Below are positions 16,801-23,513 of a stretch of 64,000 nucleotides of DNA, one piece after another. A program made the translations under genes and the position numbers. The notes under the pieces were generated by a model that worked only from the letters and a program-made list of their open reading frames with translations, was not told where the DNA came from and made no database searches. Origin of the DNA: Pseudoduganella sp. (GTDB lineage: Bacteria > Pseudomonadota > Gammaproteobacteria > Burkholderiales > Burkholderiaceae_D). The stretch is taken from NCBI GenBank assembly GCA_021323265.1, contig JAJTCO010000009.1, positions 1 through 64,000 of the forward strand, written 5' to 3'. How positions within the stretch are numbered: position 1 is the stretch's first letter; each line of letters starts with the position of its first letter.

Positions 16801-17637
16801 ATGCTTCAGATTGACGAATTGACAGCACCACCGTCGCCCCTATGCGCTGCCGTGCAGGATGTCATGGGGGTTCAATTCGACCCGACGAACGCTGCGGACC
16901 TCACCATGGCGGCGGGGTTGGCCCGCAAACTATCCGCAGACCCCGAAAAGTCTGCCTTGTTGGCTGCGAGCCTGGCACGCCATATCAAAACAGAAACCAA
17001 GCTGCTTGCGCCCACGCTTGAAAAACTGAAGACGGTGCGCTGGCAAACGGCAGCGGCGCCCGCGAACGCAGTTGCGGAACTGGACGAGGACTTGCCCACC
17101 CTCGCGTTGGAAGTTACCGGTACCGCATCGCCCCAGCCGGCCAGGTCCAAATTCGCCTCGGAACCAGAGGTTGACGTCATCGTTCAGCTTCAACCGCTTT
17201 CTCCCGGTCTTCACACGCCGGACCAACTGGGTTTCGATTTCACGGAGCCGATGGTCCGATGGGACACCACATCGCCCATAAAATGGCAGGCATTCATGGC
17301 ATTGGCCGAAGGCCAGCTGCCATTGCATGGTTCATTGGCAGGGAAAGTCAAAACTCTCTGGAATCGGAAACCACTGGCCTTCACAGAACAGGCGGCACGT
17401 AACCACTGTGTCGTGAACCTGCACGCGACAGGCACCGACTCCGCCGCGCATTTCCTGTTCGAAGGCGACGATGTGTACCTTCTGGTCGTACACATCGGCG
17501 ACCGACATCTGCCAAGCAAAGCGAAAGCAAATATCGCTGACGTTGATGCTTTCTCACGTACGGTGGTTTCAGCATTCGACGGCAATCTCGACGATGCCCA
17601 TGCTGCATTAACGTCACTGCGCCACGCGCTGAGTTAG
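16801..17637 (+). CDS. Hypothetical protein of unknown function
   Basis: A 278-residue soluble protein with no recognised domain. The N-terminal half is helical and polar, followed by an acidic Pro-containing linker (about residues 90-130). The C-terminal half is mixed, with a WxAFMALAEG helix and a strand-rich region LHATGTDSAAHFLFEGDDVYLLVVHIGD. The ATG is preceded by GGGAGAATAAGC, a plausible ribosome site. It ends directly before the frame of the muramidase toxin tip, overlapping its open frame. It may belong to the same polymorphic-toxin neighbourhood, for example as an adaptor or immunity relic, but nothing in the sequence proves this. Confidence 0.55.
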   Translation: MLQIDELTAPPSPLCAAVQDVMGVQFDPTNAADLTMAAGLARKLSADPEKSALLAASLARHIKTETKLLAPTLEKLKTVRWQTAAAPANAVAELDEDLPTLALEVTGTASPQPARSKFASEPEVDVIVQLQPLSPGLHTPDQLGFDFTEPMVRWDTTSPIKWQAFMALAEGQLPLHGSLAGKVKTLWNRKPLAFTEQAARNHCVVNLHATGTDSAAHFLFEGDDVYLLVVHIGDRHLPSKAKANIADVDAFSRTVVSAFDGNLDDAHAALTSLRHALS

Positions 17638-17669
17638 CGACGCTGTTACGAGTACGACACCTACCTCCA

Positions 17670-17685
17670 ATGCATTCGGCAATGC
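17670..17685 (+). repeat. Junction repeat copy 1 (ATGCATTCGGCAATGC)
   Basis: Exact 16-bp match to 19319-19334. In frame with the muramidase toxin it encodes NAFGNAIGSS. The second copy, in its own frame, reads DAFGNARGSS. The pair brackets the toxin and immunity genes. Confidence 0.75.
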
Positions 17686-17698
17686 AATCGGCAGTAGC

Positions 17699-18709
17699 TT
17701 GCTCCCATCCTCCGGCTCTCGTAATTCCGGGTCCAGCCTGCCTTCAGGCATGAGTAATGGCCAGCGCTTCGCGTCCTTGGACTTCGGAGTGCCTGACAAT
17801 GTCTATGGTCAAATGTTGGCAAGCAATCTCGAATACGGGGCGCAGGCAGACTTCGTTTCCAATGACGAGCTGCGCCAGCTCGCGGAGGCTGCAGATCGAA
17901 ACGGTGGTGTCCTGCCGACAGCAGGGCTCGCGCCGGATGAGCCTGAAATGCAGAAAGTCGTTATCGTAGGAAAACGGCTCTCACCTGAGGATCAGGAGGC
18001 TTGGTACAAACAGCAAATGCGAGCATCCATGCCAGATTACGGACGCGCAGCTCCGGTTAGTCCAGCAAAGCAATCGAACCCTAAGAGGAGTTCACTTCCG
18101 GTGACTCCACATACATTGGCAATTAAGATTCCGACTCAGGAGCCAAATTCGATAATCACAGATTCGGGCTACGAAAAGGCGGCGAAGAAGCTCAAAGTTG
18201 AGGTTGCGGCGATTAAGGCGGTAGCAGAGGTTGAAACTAAGGGAAGTGGCTTCCTTGCAGATGGTCGGCCGACGATTTTGTTTGAACGCCACTATTTCCG
18301 TCGCTTCACCGATGGCGCGTTTGATGGAACCAACCCGGATATCTCAAACAAGAATGCAGGTGGCTATGGAGCTGCAGGCGACAACCAGTATGCAAAGCTG
18401 GATCAGGCGTACGCGTTGAACCCGGATGCGGCGCTGAAGTCGGCATCGTGGGGTCGATTCCAAATTATGGGGGCGAACTATACGCAGGCAGGTTATGGTT
18501 CTGTATCCGACTTCGTCAACTCCCAACTGGACAGCGCCGACAAACATCTCGAGGCGTTCACCGCTTTCATCAGCAAGGATAAGGCGTTGCTCGATGCTCT
18601 TCGCGATAAGGACTGGACAAAATTTGCACGCGGCTACAATGGCAAAGATTATTGGAAAAACGATTACGATTCGAAAATGAAGGCGGCCTATGAAAAATTC
18701 AGTAAATAA
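17699..18709 (+). CDS. Orphan toxin tip with C-terminal N-acetylmuramidase domain
   Basis: The C-terminal domain (about residues 145-336 from the TTG at 17699) is an N-acetylmuramidase (DUF3380-type) that cleaves peptidoglycan. It shows AVAEVETKGSGF with candidate catalytic Glu179, ILFERHYF, the NAGGYG loop and SWGRFQIMG. The preceding part is a low-complexity Ser/Gly linker followed by VVIVGKRLSPED, typical of polymorphic-toxin pre-tip sequence. No ATG with a ribosome site opens the frame. It is open back to 17633 and encodes NAFGNAIGSS before the TTG, so this looks like a displaced C-terminal tip lacking its delivery portion. The ATG at 17750 is another possible start. A secreted immunity candidate overlaps the 3' end by 20 nt. 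Confidence 0.72.
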   Translation: MLPSSGSRNSGSSLPSGMSNGQRFASLDFGVPDNVYGQMLASNLEYGAQADFVSNDELRQLAEAADRNGGVLPTAGLAPDEPEMQKVVIVGKRLSPEDQEAWYKQQMRASMPDYGRAAPVSPAKQSNPKRSSLPVTPHTLAIKIPTQEPNSIITDSGYEKAAKKLKVEVAAIKAVAEVETKGSGFLADGRPTILFERHYFRRFTDGAFDGTNPDISNKNAGGYGAAGDNQYAKLDQAYALNPDAALKSASWGRFQIMGANYTQAGYGSVSDFVNSQLDSADKHLEAFTAFISKDKALLDALRDKDWTKFARGYNGKDYWKNDYDSKMKAAYEKFSK

Positions 18710-19277
18710 CGTAATAGTGCTTGGTGTGGTTGGCTTTGGATTGCATTTCCCTGCTTGGCCCCAATCAGTGAAAGTTGAGGATGCGGCCATTACCGAAAGT
18801 TCTGCATTCAAAATGGAAGTGTCGCGATGGAAGGAAGCTGAATTGCGTTTATTTGAAAAACAGTCCTTCCGCGACAAACGTACAGGAACCATTTATTCTG
18901 CCGGCTTTGCTTTGAATAAGCCGAAGCAAGGAGGAATGGACTGTTTTCTATATGTGCAACCTGAAAACGCGACGGCAGGCATCATATATGGATCTGATCG
19001 TGCTGAGTCTGCGTGGGATTGCGTTGGCGCTCCAGCCATTGGGATGCGAAATCTCTCCGATGGTAGTTCTCCAGCCCCAGTTGTTTTTGCGATCTTCAGT
19101 TACAGGGCGCCAGGAGGAGAAACATTCAAATTTCCCTTTGCTGTTGAAGTCGAGAACGCAGCCAAACCTAAATTTGGTCAGCTTCAAGCCTGTATTGAAC
19201 GCCAGTTTGAGCGCGTCGAGTTAAAGGATTTTCGTCAGCTTGTGACGCTGGCTGGTAAGTGCAAGCAAAAGAAATAG
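18690..19277 (+). CDS. Candidate periplasmic immunity protein for the muramidase toxin
   Basis: A 195-residue protein with an N-terminal hydrophobic signal (roughly residues 6-25, ending near AWP). Three mature Cys residues can be seen (GGMDCFLYV, AWDCVGAP, QACIERQ), fitting a disulfide-stabilised periplasmic product. No known domain is recognised. Its ATG overlaps the end of the muramidase gene by 20 nt. It is noticeably more AT-rich than the chromosomal genes around it, suggesting transfer. Location, export and coupling to a peptidoglycan-cleaving toxin make immunity the best guess. That is inference from context and not from homology. Confidence 0.6.
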   Translation: MKNSVNNVIVLGVVGFGLHFPAWPQSVKVEDAAITESSAFKMEVSRWKEAELRLFEKQSFRDKRTGTIYSAGFALNKPKQGGMDCFLYVQPENATAGIIYGSDRAESAWDCVGAPAIGMRNLSDGSSPAPVVFAIFSYRAPGGETFKFPFAVEVENAAKPKFGQLQACIERQFERVELKDFRQLVTLAGKCKQKK

Positions 19278-19289
19278 TCGGCATCAGCG

Positions 19290-19318
19290 CCCCTTCGTTT
19301 GATAGCTTAGCGAAGGGG
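19290..19318 (+). terminator. Perfect 8-bp hairpin after the immunity gene
   Basis: CCCCTTCG (19290-19297) pairs with CGAAGGGG (19311-19318) around a 13-nt loop. No T run follows, so it may be a Rho-independent terminator that has decayed, or a structure linked to the adjoining junction repeat. Confidence 0.4.
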
Positions 19319-19334
19319 ATGCATTCGGCAATGC
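19319..19334 (+). repeat. Junction repeat copy 2 (ATGCATTCGGCAATGC)
   Basis: Second exact copy of the 16-bp sequence at 17670-17685, lying 42 bp after the immunity gene stop. See the remnant at 19321-19398. Confidence 0.75.
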
Positions 19335-19398
19335 GCGGGGGTCCAGCGTGGCGGATCCGTTGGACTCGGGACGTGAACTTTACGCCGCACGCGAGTGA
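19321..19398 (+). pseudogene. Remnant of a second toxin junction (AFGNARGSS reading)
   Basis: Reading from the junction repeat gives AFGNARGSSVADPLDSG and then about eight more codons to a TGA at 19396. This mirrors the AFGNAIGSSLLPSSGS reading that opens the muramidase tip. Neither copy has a start codon context. I interpret it as the stump of another polymorphic-toxin C-terminus whose toxin domain has been lost or exchanged. Confidence 0.5.
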
Positions 19399-19462
19399 GG
19401 CGGTTATTTCCGGCGTAGGTGAGTGAGATACAATGACCTTATCGCTTCCCAAGGATGTTGCA

Positions 19463-19618
19463 ATGCTCACAAAAGAGATGAAACTCCAAGCTTTTATGAA
19501 GCTGCGCACCGAGAATTACCGCGCCAGCCTGCGCCTGGAGGGACTGACCCCGCGCCCGGCGGCCGCCAACAAGCCTGCGCCGACCACTGCCTCGCTCAAG
19601 ATGAAACATGTCCGATAA
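19463..19618 (+). CDS. yhfG: YhfG-like antitoxin of a Fic module
   Basis: A 51-residue protein matching the YhfG family (KLRTENYRASLRLEGL core). Its helix contains SLRLEG at residues 22-27, which fits the [S/T]xxxE[G/N] inhibitory motif of class I Fic antitoxins. There the Glu (here Glu26) enters the Fic active site and blocks productive ATP binding. The start at 19463 is supported by AAGGA 7 nt upstream; a longer version could begin at 19433. It overlaps the fic gene by 11 nt, so the two are translationally coupled. Confidence 0.85.
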   Translation: MLTKEMKLQAFMKLRTENYRASLRLEGLTPRPAAANKPAPTTASLKMKHVR

Positions 19619-20201
19619 GTACGGCACCGGCTGGGACACGCACTACTGCTACCCCGGCACCGCCGTACTGATCAACAAGCTCGGCCTCACCGACAAGACT
19701 GACCTGGAAGCAGCTGAAGTTGAGCTGACCCAGGCGCGTATCGAGCAGTTCAAACCCGACTTCGACAACATCTCCCTGTCCGCCCTACGCGACATCCACC
19801 ACTTTCTGTTCCAGGATATCTACGAGTGGGCTGGGGAACTGCGGACAGTCGATATCAGCAAGGGCAGCACCCGCTTTGCCAATGTGAGCCGGGTCGAGCC
19901 GGAGGCGAGTAAGCTCTTTCGGCAGCTGACCCAAGAAAAATACCTCGTTTGCCTGTCACGCGAGCACTTCGTGGCCCGGCTGGCGCACTACTACAGCGAA
20001 TTGAATATCGTCCATCCCTTCCGAGACGGGAACGGACGTGCCCAGCGTTTGCTGTTTGAAGTGATCAGCATCAATGCCGGCTACCTGCTGCGCTGGGAAC
20101 CGATAGGGAGTTCGGAGTGGTTGGAAGCAAATATTGCCGCCTACAACTTCCAACTTGAGCCGCTGATGGCCCTCATGGACCGGGCGCTGACGCCTATGTG
20201 A
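19608..20201 (+). CDS. fic: Fic family protein (AMP-transferase toxin)
   Basis: A 197-residue protein with a complete Fic core HPFRDGNGRAQR at residues 136-147. His136 is the catalytic base, Asp140 the metal ligand, and the GNGR loop binds the nucleotide phosphates. Upstream FLFQDIYEWAGELRTVDISKG is the usual flap region. With the small YhfG partner this is a class I Fic toxin-antitoxin. The toxin transfers AMP to target proteins (DNA gyrase/topoisomerase IV in characterised relatives). No inhibitory helix is found inside the protein itself, consistent with inhibition in trans. It sits directly after the polymorphic toxin segment, so the whole stretch looks like acquired defence or competition DNA. 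Confidence 0.9.
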   Translation: MSDKYGTGWDTHYCYPGTAVLINKLGLTDKTDLEAAEVELTQARIEQFKPDFDNISLSALRDIHHFLFQDIYEWAGELRTVDISKGSTRFANVSRVEPEASKLFRQLTQEKYLVCLSREHFVARLAHYYSELNIVHPFRDGNGRAQRLLFEVISINAGYLLRWEPIGSSEWLEANIAAYNFQLEPLMALMDRALTPM

Positions 20202-20285
20202 CCGGCGCGTGGCGCTATACAGCGCAAAAGACATAGCGAGTCTGGCGCTATCCGCCCTCCCCTTTTCCTTCGCACCGGGCAGTCT

Positions 20286-20933
20286 CTACTTCAGGAATCT
20301 GAAAGTCGGCTCGATGTTTTTCGCGTGGAGGAAATTGACGATGTCTTCCAGGGTCGCATCCTTGAGCAGCAAGCCGCCAGGCGTTGGCGATGGAGGCGGC
20401 GGTGGCGCGCTGCCGGTCGCCCCGCGCAACTGATCGAAGGCCTGCGCAAACTGTTCGGGCGTGATGCTTGCCAACCCTTCCAGCAAGGCGACCTGGCCGG
20501 CTTCCGGCGGCTGCATTTCCAGACCTTCGTCGCCGGCGAACGATGTCCCCATGCCCGGATGAATGAATGCAGCCCACTTGCCGCTGGCCTGGTGCTGGCT
20601 GGGCGGCAGGACAAGCGGTTCGCTGGCCGCGTCCGATTCGGGACAATACGCAGCGCCAAGCAGCTCCGCGAACCCCTGCGCCTGCACCATGGGCACCGGC
20701 TGCGCCAGGGACAACCACAAACCAAACGCACCCTCACCGGAGATGCTGACGGCGGGCGCCGGCAGTCCGAGGTCCGCCTGCACGGCATTCGCCACCGCGC
20801 ACAGGCGCTCCCAATGTCCTGTCTCGTCGTCTTTCGCGAGCCTCCTGAACGACAGCGTGATGGCGCGGGTCTGCCCCGGCTGCGCATCGTCGGTGAGATA
20901 AAGGCGCTTCAATTCTGCGTTCAGCTTCTGCAT
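20286..20933 (-). CDS. Hypothetical protein of unknown function
   Basis: A 215-residue soluble protein without a recognised family. It begins with a helix rich in charged residues, followed by LCAVANAVQADLGLPAPAVSISGEGAFGLWLSL, then a Pro-rich linker near residues 175-185 and a short helical tail. The GEGAFGLWLSL segment recalls the recognition strand of primase-like folds, but the match is too weak to use. It stands alone between fic and the Lrp gene, with composition like the core chromosome. Confidence 0.6.
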   Translation of the reverse strand: MQKLNAELKRLYLTDDAQPGQTRAITLSFRRLAKDDETGHWERLCAVANAVQADLGLPAPAVSISGEGAFGLWLSLAQPVPMVQAQGFAELLGAAYCPESDAASEPLVLPPSQHQASGKWAAFIHPGMGTSFAGDEGLEMQPPEAGQVALLEGLASITPEQFAQAFDQLRGATGSAPPPPPSPTPGGLLLKDATLEDIVNFLHAKNIEPTFRFLK

Positions 20934-20963
20934 CGGACTTTCGCAATCAAGAGATAAGGGCCG

Positions 20964-21416
20964 CTATTCTGTCACAGCATGCAGCGGTGCGCGCACCGGG
21001 GTCTGATGCAGGATCACGCGGCTGTAAGTGTCCTGCACGCCGGCACGGTCGCGCAAGGCGTCGATCAGACTCAGCAAATGAGCTTGGTCGCGGCAAGCTA
21101 CGCGCAGCAGACCGTCGTAGTTGCCGGTCAAAAGCGCCACTTCCAGCACGCCGGGAATCGTCTTCACAATCTCTTCGAAGGCATGGGTATTCGTGCCCGC
21201 CTTCAGTTTTACGTCGATATAGGCTTGCAGGTGCAGGCCGAGGGCCGCGTGGTCGATGCGCGCTTCGAAGCCGAGGATGGCGCCGGCGGCCACCAGGCGC
21301 CGCACGCGGTCGGCCACGGTATTGGCGCTGAGGCTCACGCGCTCGCCTAAATCCTTAAAACTTATCCTCGCATCATCACGCAAACATTCGATGATTTCTC
21401 GATCAATCTTATCCAT
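20964..21416 (-). CDS. Lrp/AsnC family transcriptional regulator
   Basis: A 150-residue regulator with an N-terminal winged-helix domain (DREIIECLRDDARISFKDLG, then LSANTVADRVRRL) and a C-terminal RAM/ligand-binding domain (AYIDVKLKAGTNTHAFEEIV, EVALLTGNYDGLL). I use the ATG at 21416, where the family N-terminus MDKIDREII begins. It is transcribed divergently from leuL-leuA with a short shared upstream region, so it is a candidate leucine-responsive regulator of leuA. That link is inferred from position. Confidence 0.88.
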   Translation of the reverse strand: MDKIDREIIECLRDDARISFKDLGERVSLSANTVADRVRRLVAAGAILGFEARIDHAALGLHLQAYIDVKLKAGTNTHAFEEIVKTIPGVLEVALLTGNYDGLLRVACRDQAHLLSLIDALRDRAGVQDTYSRVILHQTPVRAPLHAVTE

Positions 21417-21496
21417 ATCCGATTTTTCCTCAGCAATTACTCGATAGTAGCACGCAATGCTGCGATTCCGTCGCATTGCGTCGCAACAATTTTTTC

Positions 21497-21526
21497 TTGA
21501 CAGGCCTGAATCGGGTACCGTACATT
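21497..21526 (+). promoter_or_regulatory. Sigma70-type promoter for leuL-leuA
   Basis: TTGACA (21497-21502, perfect -35) is followed after 18 bp by TACATT (21521-21526, 4/6 match to the -10). The predicted start of transcription, about 7 nt downstream, falls on or next to the ATG of the Leu-codon leader peptide at 21534. Confidence 0.6.
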
Positions 21527-21533
21527 GCCCTAC

Positions 21534-21611
21534 ATGACTTCGCATTTGCACATTTCTGCATCCCTGCTAAGCGCCCTATCCCCAGCGGCGCTACTACTAG
21601 CACGCGCCTGA
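21534..21611 (+). CDS. leuL: Leu leader peptide (attenuator control of leuA)
   Basis: A 25-codon frame, ATG 21534 to TGA 21609-21611, that contains seven leucine codons. Five of the seven are the rare CTA codon, and three of these are consecutive (21591-21599). Such a cluster in GC-rich DNA upstream of leuA is the hallmark of a ribosome-mediated attenuator: when charged Leu-tRNA is scarce, ribosomes stall on the CTA run. There is no ribosome site, but the best promoter would start the mRNA at or within a base of the ATG, so the peptide may be translated leaderless. A following stem GGCGC/GCGCC overlaps the end of the frame. I do not see a classical stem plus T-run terminator before leuA. Confidence 0.72.
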   Translation: MTSHLHISASLLSALSPAALLLARA

Positions 21612-21711
21612 ATTTCCCCAGCCTTACCCGCGTCGGCCGCCTCTTGCGCCACGCTTGATCGGCAAGATCACCCCCGGTTTCCAAAAATCTGAAAAACACA
21701 GGAGTATCGCC

Positions 21712-23409
21712 ATGATGTTGAAGAACCCTGCCGCGAAATATCGCCCCTACCCAACCGTCGGCTTGACCGACCGTAGCTGGCCCAACGCCGTGATCACCAA
21801 GCCCCCCATCTGGATGAGCACCGACCTGCGCGACGGCAACCAGGCGCTGATCGAGCCGATGAGCGTGGAAAAGAAGATCAAGTTCTTCGAACTGCTGATC
21901 AAGGTGGGCTTGAAGGAAATCGAGGTGGGCTTCCCTTCCGCATCGCAGACCGACTTCGACTTTGTGCGCAAGCTGATCGAGGAAAACCGCATTCCGGACG
22001 ACGTCACCATCATCGTGCTGACCCAGGCGCGCGAGGAACTGATCCGCCGCACCGTGGAATCGTGCATCGGCGCCAAGCGCGCCATCGTCCACATGTACAA
22101 CTCGACCGCGCCGGTCTTCCGCAAGGTGGTGTTCGGCGCCAGCCGCGAAGAAATCACCGCCATCGCCACCAACGGCACCCGGCTGGTGAAGCAGTTGCTG
22201 GCCCAGCATCCGGAAACCGACTGGACTTACGAGTACACGCCGGAGTCCTTCTCCACCACCGAACTCGATTTCGCCAAGCACATCGTCGATGCCGTCTCCG
22301 CCATCTGGGAACCGACGCCTGCCAAGAAGATGATCGTCAACCTGCCGGCCACCGTCGAATGCTCGACCCCGAACATCTACGCCGACCAGATCGAATGGAT
22401 GTCGCGCAAATTGCAGCGCCGCGACTCCATCATTATCTCCGTGCACCCGCATAACGACCGCGGCACCGGTATCGCCGCCGCCGAACTGGCCGTGATGGCG
22501 GGCGCCGAGCGCGTCGAAGGCTGCCTGTTCGGCAACGGCGAGCGCACCGGCAACGTGGACCTGGTCACGCTGGCACTCAACCTGTACACCCAGGGCGTGC
22601 ATCCCGGCCTGGACTTCTCCGACATCGACGCCGTGCGCAAGGTGGTCGAGGAATGCAACCAGTTGCCGGTGCATCCGCGCCACCCATACGTCGGCGACCT
22701 GGTCTTCACCGCCTTCTCCGGTTCGCACCAGGACGCGATCAAGAAGGGCTTCGCCAAGCAGCAGGAAGGCGCGCCTTGGGAAATCCCGTACCTGCCGATC
22801 GATCCGCAGGACGTTGGCCGCAGCTACGACGCCGTCATCCGTGTCAACAGCCAGTCCGGCAAGGGCGGCATGGCCTACCTGCTGGAACAGGACTACGGCC
22901 TGGAGTTGCCGCGCCGCCTGCAGATCGAGTTCTCCCGCGCCGTGCAGAAAGTGGCCGACCAGAGCGGCCTGGAAATCACGTCGGAGGGCATCTACCAGAT
23001 CTTCGAGCGCGAATACCTGACGCAGAACGTGCCGTATGCCTACGCCTCGCACAAGATGGTGGAAGACAGCTCGAGCGACGAACCGGTGCAGATCGACATT
23101 GGACTGATCCACAACAAGGCGCCGCTCTCGCTGCAGGGTGGCGGCAACGGTCCGATCGACGCCTTCGTCGACGCGCTGGGCCTGGACATCACGCTGATGG
23201 ACTACCACGAGCATGCCATCGGCCACGGCGCCAATGCCAAGGCGGCGTGCTACGTCGAGCTGCGCCTGGACGGCGGCCCGACCCTGTTCGGCGCGGGCAT
23301 CGACAGCAATATCGTCACCGCCTCCTTCAAGGCCGTGCTGAGCGCCGTCAACCGCCAGCTTGCCGCCAGCGCAGAAGCCACCACTAGCATCGCGCAAGCC
23401 GCGGCGTAA
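21712..23409 (+). CDS. leuA: 2-isopropylmalate synthase (long, LeuA2-type)
   Basis: First committed step of leucine synthesis: acetyl-CoA plus 2-oxoisovalerate gives 2-isopropylmalate. The 565 residues begin with the [18 protein letters not shown] metal-binding block (here [14 protein letters not shown]). The barrel metal site is [10 protein letters not shown]. The C-terminal regulatory domain (about 440-555) ends in SAVNRQ, where leucine feedback acts. The length fits the alpha-IPMS 2 family found in many proteobacteria. ATG 21712 is preceded by AGGAG with 7-8 nt spacing; an upstream ATG-less extension is not needed. A GC hairpin follows the stop. Confidence 0.96.
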   Translation: MMLKNPAAKYRPYPTVGLTDRSWPNAVITKPPIWMSTDLRDGNQALIEPMSVEKKIKFFELLIKVGLKEIEVGFPSASQTDFDFVRKLIEENRIPDDVTIIVLTQAREELIRRTVESCIGAKRAIVHMYNSTAPVFRKVVFGASREEITAIATNGTRLVKQLLAQHPETDWTYEYTPESFSTTELDFAKHIVDAVSAIWEPTPAKKMIVNLPATVECSTPNIYADQIEWMSRKLQRRDSIIISVHPHNDRGTGIAAAELAVMAGAERVEGCLFGNGERTGNVDLVTLALNLYTQGVHPGLDFSDIDAVRKVVEECNQLPVHPRHPYVGDLVFTAFSGSHQDAIKKGFAKQQEGAPWEIPYLPIDPQDVGRSYDAVIRVNSQSGKGGMAYLLEQDYGLELPRRLQIEFSRAVQKVADQSGLEITSEGIYQIFEREYLTQNVPYAYASHKMVEDSSSDEPVQIDIGLIHNKAPLSLQGGGNGPIDAFVDALGLDITLMDYHEHAIGHGANAKAACYVELRLDGGPTLFGAGIDSNIVTASFKAVLSAVNRQLAASAEATTSIAQAAA

Positions 23410-23424
23410 GCGTTTTTCCATTCT

Positions 23425-23445
23425 GGGCGGCCGCGCCGGCCGCCC
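23425..23445 (+). terminator. GC-rich hairpin after leuA
   Basis: GGGCGGCC (23425-23432), a 5-nt loop, then GGCCGCCC (23438-23445): perfect arms but no clear T run after them. Possible leuA terminator. Confidence 0.5.
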
Positions 23446-23513
23446 CTGAATTGCTCCTTTGCAGCCGGTTGCTATACTGAAAAATCGTTTTCCAGCCGCC
23501 TTAAGGAGCAGTC

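Noticed and set aside
17699-18709. Prophage endolysin
   Set aside because: No holin, spanin, capsid, tail or integrase genes are nearby. The pre-domain linker, junction repeat and partner gene fit a polymorphic toxin tip better.
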